From positions 248,001-312,000 of the forward strand of contig NZ_QRCT01000050.1 of assembly GCF_003363435.1 (NCBI RefSeq): a DNA stretch of 64,000 nt. The letters are read 5' to 3'. The DNA comes from Anaerosacchariphilus polymeriproducens. Its GTDB lineage: Bacteria > Bacillota > Clostridia > Lachnospirales > Lachnospiraceae. Below are positions 8,641 to 17,422 of the stretch, in pieces. The notes beneath the pieces are model-generated. The model was not told the origin of the DNA. It was given only the letters and a program-made list of their open reading frames with translations, and ran no database searches. Positions within the stretch are counted from its first letter, which is position 1. Every line of letters starts with the position of its first letter. The position numbers were made by a program, and so were the translations under genes.

Positions 8641-10479
8641 ATGTGTGGTATAGTAGGATATATTGGGGAGGATCAAGCAGCCCCGATATTGTTAGATGGA
8701 TTATCTAAATTAGAATATCGTGGTTATGATTCAGCCGGAATGGCAGTGTCAAATGGAGAGGAAATTCAGATTCAAAAGGCAGCAGGCCGATTGAAAGTGT
8801 TAAGCGAATTGACCCATGGAGGAGAAATGCTTAAGGGGACAGTAGGAATTGGACATACAAGATGGGCGACTCATGGAAGTCCTTCTGATAGCAATGCTCA
8901 TCCTCATTTGAACAGTGAACAGTCTATTGCGGTTGTTCATAATGGTATCATAGAGAATTATATTCGTATTAGACATAAATTAGAAGATAAGGGCTATACG
9001 TTTCAATCAGAAACAGATACAGAAACATTAGTTCAATTACTTGATTATTATTATGATGGGAACCCATTAGAAGCTATTAGCAAGATTATGAATCGAGTAG
9101 AAGGTTCTTATGCATTAGGGATAATTTTCAAAGATCATCCTGATAAAATATATGCAGTTCGTAAAGACAGTCCATTGATTGTTGGGACAAGTGAAAATGG
9201 TAATTTAATTGCATCTGATGTACCTGCAGTCTTGAAATATACAAGAAACGTATATTTTATACAAAATCATGAAATTGCTTGTCTAACTGGAAATGAAATT
9301 AAGTTTTATAATGTAGATCAAGAAGAGATTCAAAAAGATGCAACGAAAATAGAATGGGATATTAATGCCGCTGAAAAAGGTGGATATGAGCATTTTATGT
9401 TAAAAGAGATGTATGAACAGCCGAAAGCTGTTAGTGATACATTGAACCCAAAACATGATCCGCATATTGTCGATGGTAAAATTGTATTAAATGAATTAGG
9501 AATGACGGATGAAGAAATATTAAAAATCAAGAAAATTTATATTGTAGCATGTGGTTCTGCGTATCATACCGGTGTTACCGGAAAATATGTTTTTGAAGGA
9601 ATGGCACGTATTCCGGTTGAAGTGGACCTTGCCTCTGAATTCCGCTATAGGAATCCGATTCTGGATGAGGGAACACTTGTGATTATAATAAGTCAATCAG
9701 GCGAAACAGCAGATTCGTTAGCAGCTCTAAGAGAAGCAAAAGCCAGAGGTATTAAGACTTTGGGAATTGTAAATGTAGTTGGAAGTTCTATCGCAAGAGA
9801 AGCTGATAATGTCATGTATACATGGGCTGGCCCTGAAATTGCTGTGGCAACTACGAAAGCTTATAGTACACAGTTGATTGCTCTTTATTTATTAGCAATG
9901 CGTTTTTCACAAATAAGAAAAACAGTATCGGAAGAAGAAATGGAAGTCATGATTCAAGATTTAAAACGTCTTCCAGATCAAATTGAGTTGTTGCTGGCGA
10001 ATAAAGAAAAAATACAAAAGTTTGCTAACCGTTATCTGGCTGCGAAAGATGTTTTCTTTATTGGAAGAGGTGTAGATTTTGCTATATCATTAGAAGGATC
10101 TTTGAAATTAAAAGAAATATCTTATATTCATTCAGAAGCTTATGCAGCTGGAGAATTGAAACATGGGACTATTTCTTTAATTGAGGAAGGTACCTTAGTT
10201 GCAGCAGTCTTGACACAAGAAGATCTGTATAAGAAAATGATAAGTAATATTGTTGAAGTAAGAACTAGAGGTGCATTTGTCATGGCTGTGACAAATGAAG
10301 GAAATATTGAAGTAGAGAAAGCATCTGATTATGTAGTTTATATTCCACAGACGAATTCTTACTTTACGAACTCATTAGCTATTATTCCATTACAGCTATT
10401 CAGTTATTATGTATCTTTGGGAAAAGGCTGTGATGTAGATAAACCTAGAAACTTAGCAAAATCAGTAACCGTTGAATAA
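8641..10479 (+). CDS. glmS: glutamine--fructose-6-phosphate aminotransferase
   Basis: A full-length 612-residue enzyme making glucosamine-6-phosphate from fructose-6-phosphate and glutamine, the entry point to peptidoglycan precursors. The N-terminal glutaminase begins MCGIVGYIG with Cys2 as the nucleophile after Met removal, and HTRWATHG follows. Two SIS isomerase domains cover roughly residues 290-600 (SQSGETADSLAAL, EGSLKLKEISYIHSEAY, and the conserved C-terminus DVDKPRNLAKSVTVE). AAGGAGGAGGAAG precedes the ATG. The gap to the upstream gene is only 26 bases, so no glmS ribozyme leader is present. Confidence 0.97.
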   Translation: MCGIVGYIGEDQAAPILLDGLSKLEYRGYDSAGMAVSNGEEIQIQKAAGRLKVLSELTHGGEMLKGTVGIGHTRWATHGSPSDSNAHPHLNSEQSIAVVHNGIIENYIRIRHKLEDKGYTFQSETDTETLVQLLDYYYDGNPLEAISKIMNRVEGSYALGIIFKDHPDKIYAVRKDSPLIVGTSENGNLIASDVPAVLKYTRNVYFIQNHEIACLTGNEIKFYNVDQEEIQKDATKIEWDINAAEKGGYEHFMLKEMYEQPKAVSDTLNPKHDPHIVDGKIVLNELGMTDEEILKIKKIYIVACGSAYHTGVTGKYVFEGMARIPVEVDLASEFRYRNPILDEGTLVIIISQSGETADSLAALREAKARGIKTLGIVNVVGSSIAREADNVMYTWAGPEIAVATTKAYSTQLIALYLLAMRFSQIRKTVSEEEMEVMIQDLKRLPDQIELLLANKEKIQKFANRYLAAKDVFFIGRGVDFAISLEGSLKLKEISYIHSEAYAAGELKHGTISLIEEGTLVAAVLTQEDLYKKMISNIVEVRTRGAFVMAVTNEGNIEVEKASDYVVYIPQTNSYFTNSLAIIPLQLFSYYVSLGKGCDVDKPRNLAKSVTVE

Positions 10480-10506
10480 GAGAAAAATACAATTGGAGGA
10501 AAAAAT

Positions 10507-11523
10507 ATGTCTATTTTAGTTACGGGAGGTGCCGGTTATATCGGCAGTCATACATGTTTAGAATTACTAGAGGCAGGTTATGAAGTTGTAGTAATTGATA
10601 ATTTATATAATTCAAGTAAAGAAGCTCTGAATAGAGTTGAAAAATTAACAGGGAAAAAAGTAACTTTTTATGAAGCAGATATTCGCGATAAGGATGCACT
10701 GGAAGAGATTTTTTCAAAAGAGCAGATTGATTCTGTCATTCATTTTGCAGGACTAAAAGCAGTTGGAGAATCGGTACAGAAGCCACTAGAATATTATGAG
10801 AATAACATTACAGGAACATTAGTTATGTTACAGGTTATGAGAGAACATGGAGTGAAAAATATTGTATTCAGTTCATCTGCTACCGTTTATGGCAGTCCGG
10901 CTTTTGTTCCAATTACGGAAGAGTGTCCGAAAGGAGAAATCACGAATCCATATGGTCAGACCAAAGGAATGTTAGAACAGATATTAACAGATCTGCATAC
11001 CGCAGATCCAGAATGGAATGTAATTTTATTACGTTATTTTAATCCAATTGGAGCGCATAAAAGTGGAATAATTGGAGAGAATCCTAAAGGAATACCCAAT
11101 AATTTAATTCCGTATATTACGCAGGTAGCAGTTGGTAAATTAGAGTGTCTTGGTGTATTTGGTGATGACTACGATACACCGGATGGAACTGGTGTCAGAG
11201 ATTATATTCATGTAGTTGATTTGGCCTTAGGTCATGTGAAAGCAATAGAAAAGATAAAAGAAAAAAAAGGTGTCTTGATTTATAATCTTGGTACCGGTAA
11301 AGGTTATAGTGTATTAGAGGTTATTAAAAGTTTTGAAAAAGCAAGTGGTATCAAGATTCCATATGCTATCAAGCCAAGAAGACCTGGTGATATAGCTACC
11401 TGTTATGCAGATCCATCTAAAGCGAAAGCCGAATTGAATTGGGAGGCAGAACGTGGGATAGAACAGATGTGTGAAGACTCATGGAGATGGCAGTCAACTA
11501 ACCCGAATGGCTACGAAAATTAA
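10507..11523 (+). CDS. galE: UDP-glucose 4-epimerase
   Basis: A 338-residue short-chain dehydrogenase/reductase-type epimerase that interconverts UDP-glucose and UDP-galactose. [10 protein letters not shown] binds NAD+, FSSSATVYG supplies the catalytic Ser/Thr, and [11 protein letters not shown] carries the YxxxK catalytic pair. The C-terminal [18 protein letters not shown] is typical of GalE. It lies 27 bases after glmS with a good ribosome site (TTGGAGG) and probably supplies nucleotide sugars to the glycosyltransferases upstream. Confidence 0.95.
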   Translation: MSILVTGGAGYIGSHTCLELLEAGYEVVVIDNLYNSSKEALNRVEKLTGKKVTFYEADIRDKDALEEIFSKEQIDSVIHFAGLKAVGESVQKPLEYYENNITGTLVMLQVMREHGVKNIVFSSSATVYGSPAFVPITEECPKGEITNPYGQTKGMLEQILTDLHTADPEWNVILLRYFNPIGAHKSGIIGENPKGIPNNLIPYITQVAVGKLECLGVFGDDYDTPDGTGVRDYIHVVDLALGHVKAIEKIKEKKGVLIYNLGTGKGYSVLEVIKSFEKASGIKIPYAIKPRRPGDIATCYADPSKAKAELNWEAERGIEQMCEDSWRWQSTNPNGYEN

Positions 11524-11592
11524 AAACAATATACACAAAATAAACACAATTTCTTGCTAAACTAAGTAAAAATAGAAAGGGGAGCTTAAATT

Positions 11593-12870
11593 ATGTTTGA
11601 AGAGAATCAAAATTCAAATGTAGAACCCTCCTTTGAAGAACCAAAGAAAAAGGGCGGTTATTTAAAAGTTCTAATAATTATTATTTTAATAGCGATGCTT
11701 ACTGTAACGGCTATTTATAGTTTGTTCATAGGTTATCAATACTTAAGTAAAAGCAAGAGCAATTCGGTTGAATCAACACAGGTTCCGAACAATCAGGATA
11801 TAGTAGGTCAGACACTAGATGAGAGTACGGATTCTGCAAATGGTTCCAAAGATAATACGAAGAACTCTGGTTCAAATATGCAGACTCAGCCTCTTAGAGA
11901 TGTATCAGGAGTAGTAAGTGCAGTAATGCCTTCCGTAGTGTCTATTACAAATGTCGGAACTGAGCAATATCAAGATTTTTTTGGTCAGACCTGGCAGGAC
12001 AAATATGAAAGTAGTGGTTCCGGTATCATTATAGGTCAAAATAAAAGTGAATTGTATATTGTAACGAATAATCATGTAGTAGAAGGCGCTAATACAATAT
12101 CAGTAGGCTTTGTCGATGATACTACAGTAAAAGCAAAAGTGAAAGGAACCGATTCTTATGTAGATTTAGCTGTTTTAAGTGTTTCAATAAAAGATATTGA
12201 CAAAGATACATTAAAGAAAATTAAAATTGCAAAATTCGGAAATTCAGATGAATTGAAAGTTGGTGAACCTGCAATTGCAATTGGAAATGCATTAGGATAT
12301 GGACAATCTGTGACTGTAGGCGTTATTAGTGCTTTGAATCGCCAAGTTTCCGTGGATAGTGTTACGAATGAATTAATTCAGACAGATGCTGCTATTAATC
12401 CGGGAAATAGTGGTGGAGCATTAATAAATATACAAGGTAAAGTGATTGGTATCAATTCAATCAAATTCGCATCTACTGAGGTAGAGGGTATGGGTTATTC
12501 AATACCGATTTCAACTGCACAGCCGATTATTGATGATCTGATCAATAAGAAAAAGGTTGATAAAAAAGATGCAGCATATTTAGGAATTGCCGGTGTAGAT
12601 GTAACAGATGAAGTGTCCCAAACATATGATATGCCAATAGGAGTTTACGTAGCAAAAGTTTTTGAGGGTACTGCAGCAGAAAAGGCAGGACTGAAAAAAG
12701 GTGATATCATTACCAAAGTTGATAATAAAGAGGTCACGACTATGGAACAGCTTTCTCAAGTACTCAAGTATTATGCATCTGGTGATAAGGTAGATGTTGT
12801 TATTATGAAATCAGACAATGGAAAATATGTAGAGGCAGATATTCATGTTACACTTGGACGAAAAGAATAA
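11593..12870 (+). CDS. HtrA/DegP-like membrane-anchored serine protease
   Basis: A 425-residue S1C protease. A short cytoplasmic tail and one membrane helix (about residues 25-50) are followed by a Ser/Asn-rich linker, then the trypsin-like domain with the catalytic triad in NNHVV (His), SYVDLAVL (Asp) and NPGNSGGALI (Ser). A single PDZ domain (about residues 325-415) contains GLKKGDIITKVD. Proteins of this type degrade or refold misfolded extracytoplasmic proteins. A terminator follows directly. Confidence 0.92.
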   Translation: MFEENQNSNVEPSFEEPKKKGGYLKVLIIIILIAMLTVTAIYSLFIGYQYLSKSKSNSVESTQVPNNQDIVGQTLDESTDSANGSKDNTKNSGSNMQTQPLRDVSGVVSAVMPSVVSITNVGTEQYQDFFGQTWQDKYESSGSGIIIGQNKSELYIVTNNHVVEGANTISVGFVDDTTVKAKVKGTDSYVDLAVLSVSIKDIDKDTLKKIKIAKFGNSDELKVGEPAIAIGNALGYGQSVTVGVISALNRQVSVDSVTNELIQTDAAINPGNSGGALINIQGKVIGINSIKFASTEVEGMGYSIPISTAQPIIDDLINKKKVDKKDAAYLGIAGVDVTDEVSQTYDMPIGVYVAKVFEGTAAEKAGLKKGDIITKVDNKEVTTMEQLSQVLKYYASGDKVDVVIMKSDNGKYVEADIHVTLGRKE

Positions 12871-12881
12871 ATAAGTATTAC

Positions 12882-12925
12882 AGCGGAGATAGATTAAGAA
12901 TAATAATTCATATCTCCGCTTTTTA
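12882..12925 (+). terminator. Rho-independent terminator after the HtrA-like gene
   Basis: AGCGGAGATA (12882-12891) pairs with TATCTCCGCT (12911-12920), followed by a T-rich tail. Confidence 0.85.
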
Positions 12926-12937
12926 TATAATCTTTAC

Positions 12938-12966
12938 TTGTCGATTTTTAGTATGTAAGCTATAAT
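12938..12966 (+). promoter_or_regulatory. sigma-A-type promoter for the ClpX paralogue
   Basis: TTGTCG (12938-12943), a 17-base spacer and a perfect TATAAT (12961-12966), 33 bases before the ATG. Confidence 0.75.
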
Positions 12967-12998
12967 AAGGAACAAGGGTGAGAAAGAGAGGATTAGAA

Positions 12999-14507
12999 AT
13001 GACAGATTTTAATAACGAAAATGAAAATTCTTCTAAAGAGAATTTAGAAAATATACAATTGGAAAAGTATGATATGGATAAGAAAGAAGATAAAACAGGC
13101 GATACAGATGAATATGAAGAATTTTGTTATATCTGCCGTCGTCCGGAAAGCAAAGTCGGGAAACTGATTAAAATCCCTAATAATATTAAGATTTGTGCTG
13201 AGTGTATGCAAAAGACATTTGATACAATGAATCATACAGATATTAACTTTGATGATATGGTGAATCTCTCTAATCTTAGTAATATGCCAAACATAAGTAT
13301 GATCAACTTATCAGATCTTCAGAATATGATTCCCAGAAATAAAAAAATAAAAAAGAAAAAATCAAAGGAAGAAAAAAAAGTTACTGCTTTTGATATAAAA
13401 TCTATACCTGCTCCACATAAAATCAAAGCACAATTAGATGAGTATGTGGTAGGTCAAGACTATGCAAAACGTGTTATGTCGGTTGCTGTATATAACCATT
13501 ATAAAAGAGTTGCTGTAGAAACTATGGATGATATAGAGATTGAAAAATCTAATATGCTGATGATAGGTCCGACAGGATGTGGAAAGACTTATTTGGTGAA
13601 AACACTGGCAAAATTGTTAGATGTGCCTTTAGCAATCACCGATGCAACCTCCTTAACAGAAGCAGGTTATATCGGTGATGATATAGAAAGTGTGGTTTCT
13701 AAGCTTTTGGCAGCAGCAGATAACGATGTAGAAAAAGCTGAACATGGAATAATTTTTATTGATGAAATTGATAAAATTGCGAAGAAAAAAAATACCAATC
13801 AAAGGGATGTTAGTGGAGAATCTGTACAGCAGGGAATGCTGAAACTGTTAGAGGGAAGTGAGATTGAAGTACCGGTAGGTGCTAATAGCAAAAATGCAAT
13901 GGTACCTCTCACAACTGTAAATACAAAAAATATATTATTTATTTGTGGCGGAGCTTTTCCTGATTTAGATGAAATAATAAAAGAACGTTTGAACAAACAG
14001 TCATCAATGGGATTTAAAGCTGATTTAAAAGATAAATATGATAATGATAGAAATCTTCTGCATAAAGTGACTGTTGAGGATATTAAGAATTTCGGAATGA
14101 TTCCGGAATTTCTGGGTAGACTTCCTATTGTATTTTCTTTAGATGGTTTAACAGAAGAAATGTATGTAAAAATTTTAAAAGAGCCCAAAAATGCAATATT
14201 GAAACAGTATAGAAAGTTATTAGAATTAGATGAAGTGCAATTAATATTTGAGGATGAGGCTCTACATGCAATTGCCAGAAAAGCGATGGAAAAGAAAACC
14301 GGAGCCAGAGCTTTGAGAGCAATAATAGAAGATTTCATGCTTGATATTATGTATGAAATTCCAAAGGATGATAATATTGGCCGGGTCACCATTACGAAAG
14401 ATTATATTGAAAAAACAGGTGGACCTATGATTACAATGCGTGGATGCTTAGAGTTAGAAGAGAATAATTCTAACATAATACAGCAACAAGGACTTGCAAT
14501 TCAATAG
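12999..14507 (+). CDS. ClpX-like AAA+ unfoldase (divergent paralogue)
   Basis: I choose ATG 12999 (502 residues) because GAGAGGA lies 6 bases upstream. A GTG at 12978 is possible but has a weaker site. An acidic leader precedes a C4 zinc finger (CYICRRPE ... ICAECM), as in ClpX. After a Lys-rich linker comes the AAA+ core: Walker A GPTGCGKT, pore-loop AGYIGDDIES (ClpX usually GYVGED), Walker B IIFIDEIDKI, RDVSGESVQQ, and MGFKADL where ClpX has its ClpP-docking IGF loop. It is longer than housekeeping ClpX (about 420 residues) through its leader and linker, and several key loops differ. No clpP or trigger factor is adjacent, so this is likely a second, specialised ClpX. Confidence 0.85.
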   Translation: MTDFNNENENSSKENLENIQLEKYDMDKKEDKTGDTDEYEEFCYICRRPESKVGKLIKIPNNIKICAECMQKTFDTMNHTDINFDDMVNLSNLSNMPNISMINLSDLQNMIPRNKKIKKKKSKEEKKVTAFDIKSIPAPHKIKAQLDEYVVGQDYAKRVMSVAVYNHYKRVAVETMDDIEIEKSNMLMIGPTGCGKTYLVKTLAKLLDVPLAITDATSLTEAGYIGDDIESVVSKLLAAADNDVEKAEHGIIFIDEIDKIAKKKNTNQRDVSGESVQQGMLKLLEGSEIEVPVGANSKNAMVPLTTVNTKNILFICGGAFPDLDEIIKERLNKQSSMGFKADLKDKYDNDRNLLHKVTVEDIKNFGMIPEFLGRLPIVFSLDGLTEEMYVKILKEPKNAILKQYRKLLELDEVQLIFEDEALHAIARKAMEKKTGARALRAIIEDFMLDIMYEIPKDDNIGRVTITKDYIEKTGGPMITMRGCLELEENNSNIIQQQGLAIQ

Positions 14508-14525
14508 ATAGTAATAATAAAAAAG

Positions 14526-14569
14526 AGTGAATGTTTGATTAAATGAGAATTTCAAACATTCACTTTTTT
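14526..14569. terminator. bidirectional terminator between convergent genes
   Basis: A perfect 13-bp stem, AGTGAATGTTTGA (14526-14538) with TCAAACATTCACT (14552-14564), has A-rich flank on one side and a T run on the other, so it can serve both the ClpX-like gene and the LtaS-like gene. Confidence 0.88.
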
Positions 14570-14579
14570 GTAAAATTAA

Positions 14580-16607
14580 TTAATCGTCAGGTAGAAAGAA
14601 GAAATCTTCTACTCTATTTTTCCTATCAAAAAATCCGTTATATTGAACATATTTGTATTCTAGTATTTTCTTGTAATAAGGTGAGGACTTATCATTTAAG
14701 TGATAAAATTTACCGTCTGCGCCCCAATATCCATTTGCAGTAATAGCAGGGATATCTTTCGATAAGTCTAACAAATAATTTTGATATGCAGTTTTTTTCA
14801 AATTCATTACATCAAAAACTTTTGCAGATAAATAATTTAAACTAGTTTTCTCTACTTGCTCTTCTTCAATATCATAATTAGCCCAAACAATAAATGGAAC
14901 TTGATAAGTGATTTGTGTTGAATCGTTTTTATTTCTTTTAATTAAAGCATCTTGAAATTTTTTCAACGCCGGTTGATGATCACCGAACATAACAATAACG
15001 GTCGGTTCGTCAACTTGCTTAAAATAGTTAACAAGGTTTTTAAATGCATCATCCGTTTTCTTGATTAAAGTTAAATAACGTTCTACTTCAGTCGTTCCGT
15101 ATTTAGAATTATCAGACAATTCCTTATCAGTAATTTTGATATCCAGAGGCAGATTATTGTAATTATAAGTGTACTTTCCATGATTTTGCATAGTTACGTT
15201 AAACATATAATAGGGATCGTCAGAAGTCTTCTTTGAATTTTCATATTCTTCAATAATTCGGTTAAAATCTTCTTGATCTGAAATATATTTACGAACCAGT
15301 TCCGGATTCTCAAAATCGTTTTCACTAATAAATTGATCAAAACCAAGTAACGGATAAGCTGCGTTACGGTTCCAACCGCCAGGATGATAAGGATGCATTG
15401 CAAGTGTTTTAGAAAACCCTTGTTGTTTCAAATCATAGTTAATAGAAGGAGAGATATCATTAACATACATTTGTAATGGAGCAACACGTTGTGGGAAGAA
15501 TGCCAACGTATTGCCCGTCATAAATTCAAATTCTGAATTTGCCGTATTTCCGCCATAAACGGATACGTATGCTCTTCCTTTTATTGTGTTTTCAGAAAGA
15601 CTTCTGTAAAATGGCATATAATCTTGATTTACCTTAAAATCAGCAATAGATTTCAGGTCAGAATACGCTTCATTCATGATAACAATAAGATTTGGTTCCG
15701 TTGTTGTAGTGTTCTTTGAAAAAGTCTGTTTTTGTTCTTGTAAATAAGGAGCAGTAACAGTTTCAACTTTGTTAAGAGCATACCCGGCAGGATCTTTAAT
15801 AATCAATACTTTTCCACTAAGCACTACGGTTAAAGCACTTCCTATCAGCCGGTAGCTGTTAGTAGGACAAAACATACGTACATGTACGCCCTTTTTTTCT
15901 AAATAGTCAGTAAAATATGTAATTTTAACAAATGATCCAATACTTATCATACACAAAACAAGTGCTATTACACGCTTTTTTAACACAAGTCCTTTGTAAC
16001 TATGCAATTTACATAAAAAAACAGAAAAGCCTATAAATGCAAGTAAAATGCAATAATCCATTTGTCTAAATGTAAATTGATATTCTCCCGAAACACTTGC
16101 AGCTGTGTTAATTGAAGTAAAGTCAAAAGCTACAATAGAGAATCCTCTGAATTCATATACATTATAGCTTACAAATCCGAATATAAAAGTAATCCAGCAA
16201 AGCATTAACGCAGCGATTTTGGTTCTGTTGCAAATGACATAGAGTAGAAAGAGTATTAACGCATAAATAATTAAATTAAATAAAATGCAGATAGGTTTCA
16301 TGTATAAGATAAATTTTCCATAAAAAAATTCAATGAGCAGATAGCATACAAACGGAGTTATAAGAAACCCCAATCTGGCAATCCATTTGTTCCACATTTC
16401 ATTGAGAGGGTTTTTAATCCAAAGCAGAATTATAATACATAATACTAATGGAGTAGCGCTGATCTTGCGCTCATTGAATGAGAGTCCATGATTAAATAGT
16501 AGTAAAAAATAAACAATTACAACTATTGTTGTCATAAGAATTTTGCTAATCAAATAAAGTTTTTCTTTATTTATTGAAGATATTAAATTTTTAAATTTAG
16601 ATTTCAT
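14580..16607 (-). CDS. LtaS-like sulfatase-family phosphoglycerol transferase
   Basis: I start at 16607 (MKSKFKNLI), where AAGGAGAAAAA immediately precedes the ATG; a longer frame to 16706 lacks such a site. The 675-residue product has about five to six N-terminal membrane helices and an extracellular alkaline-phosphatase/sulfatase-fold domain: PNLIVIMNEAYSD (metal site), GGNTANSEFEFMTG with the predicted catalytic Thr, and MFGDHQPAL (metal-binding Asp-His). These are the hallmarks of lipoteichoic acid synthase and related MdoB-type enzymes. It should polymerise or attach glycerol phosphate outside the membrane. The exact polymer is unknown. Confidence 0.87.
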   Translation of the reverse strand: MKSKFKNLISSINKEKLYLISKILMTTIVVIVYFLLLFNHGLSFNERKISATPLVLCIIILLWIKNPLNEMWNKWIARLGFLITPFVCYLLIEFFYGKFILYMKPICILFNLIIYALILFLLYVICNRTKIAALMLCWITFIFGFVSYNVYEFRGFSIVAFDFTSINTAASVSGEYQFTFRQMDYCILLAFIGFSVFLCKLHSYKGLVLKKRVIALVLCMISIGSFVKITYFTDYLEKKGVHVRMFCPTNSYRLIGSALTVVLSGKVLIIKDPAGYALNKVETVTAPYLQEQKQTFSKNTTTTEPNLIVIMNEAYSDLKSIADFKVNQDYMPFYRSLSENTIKGRAYVSVYGGNTANSEFEFMTGNTLAFFPQRVAPLQMYVNDISPSINYDLKQQGFSKTLAMHPYHPGGWNRNAAYPLLGFDQFISENDFENPELVRKYISDQEDFNRIIEEYENSKKTSDDPYYMFNVTMQNHGKYTYNYNNLPLDIKITDKELSDNSKYGTTEVERYLTLIKKTDDAFKNLVNYFKQVDEPTVIVMFGDHQPALKKFQDALIKRNKNDSTQITYQVPFIVWANYDIEEEQVEKTSLNYLSAKVFDVMNLKKTAYQNYLLDLSKDIPAITANGYWGADGKFYHLNDKSSPYYKKILEYKYVQYNGFFDRKNRVEDFFFLPDD

Positions 16608-16789
16608 TTTTTCTCCTTCATCGTAGTAATTTAATACGATATTATTAATATAAAACGTCATATTTTTAATCATCATTTTCTTGCAAATAAGTACTAAAAA
16701 CGACATTTAAGTATATAGTAAATTTTAAAATATTTATATAATTTTGTCAATCAAGAGAAACGATTCTTAAATAAGGAAGAGTTTGGGGT

Positions 16790-16818
16790 TTTACATAAGA
16801 GACAGATTGTGTTAGAAT
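16790..16818 (+). promoter_or_regulatory. candidate promoter for the LspA-like gene
   Basis: TTTACA (16790-16795), a 17-base spacer, and TAGAAT (16813-16818), with AAGGGGG as ribosome site before the ATG at 16841. Confidence 0.65.
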
Positions 16819-16840
16819 TTTAAAAACAAGGGGGTGTCAC

Positions 16841-17323
16841 ATGATATATTTAGGTATTATATTTAGTATCTTTATTTTGGATTTCAGCATCAAGAAATAT
16901 ATGGAAGAGAAAAAGGTTTTACATAAAGAGGAGAAAATATGTAAGGGCAAAATTATACTTCATAAATATCATAACAAAGGTGCTATATTCAATTTTTTAG
17001 AAAGAAACCAATTTCTTGTGATACTGGGTTCTATTTTGGGTGTTGCCGTATTAGCGGTCAATTTTGGTTCAAATTTATTGAAAAGGAGAAAGAGGGTGTT
17101 AAAGCTTGGTCAAAGTTTTATGTTAGGTGGGGCGTTAAGTAACCTTTATGACCGGATATCGAAAAAATATGTAGTAGATTATTTTAGCTTTAATTCCAGA
17201 TGCAGCAGACTAAAGAATATAATCTTTAATCTTTCAGATATCTTTATTTTTCTAGGAGGAATTTTAGTTATTATCTATAGAGTGTTTTTTATACTAAGGA
17301 AAGACTTTTGCAAAAAGGACTAA
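16841..17323 (+). CDS. signal peptidase II (LspA) homologue, divergent
   Basis: A 160-residue membrane protein with four predicted helices. It keeps the aspartyl-protease signature of prolipoprotein signal peptidase: an N-terminal ILDFSIKKY segment, HNKGAIFNFL (usually NxGAAF), LSNLYDRISKKYVVDYF (first catalytic Asp) and FNLSDIFIF (second catalytic Asp). LspA removes lipoprotein signal peptides within the membrane. It is not next to rluD or ileS, the usual lspA context, and several surrounding positions are atypical, so it may be a second copy with its own substrates. Confidence 0.78.
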   Translation: MIYLGIIFSIFILDFSIKKYMEEKKVLHKEEKICKGKIILHKYHNKGAIFNFLERNQFLVILGSILGVAVLAVNFGSNLLKRRKRVLKLGQSFMLGGALSNLYDRISKKYVVDYFSFNSRCSRLKNIIFNLSDIFIFLGGILVIIYRVFFILRKDFCKKD

Positions 17324-17362
17324 CATATTTATAGAGTTGAAAAAGGTCATAATGTAATCATA

Positions 17363-17390
17363 TTGTTAAAAATTGTGTATTTGCGATAAT
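17363..17390 (+). promoter_or_regulatory. candidate promoter for the glucosaminidase gene
   Basis: TTGTTA (17363-17368), a 16-base spacer and GATAAT (17385-17390). Confidence 0.5.
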
Positions 17391-17422
17391 GCATTTACTA
17401 CAAATAGAAAGTGAGGATTAAA

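Noticed and set aside
13799-14392. 197-codon minus-strand ORF
   Set aside because: It is a shadow of the ClpX-like gene, with no start signals and no recognisable domain.
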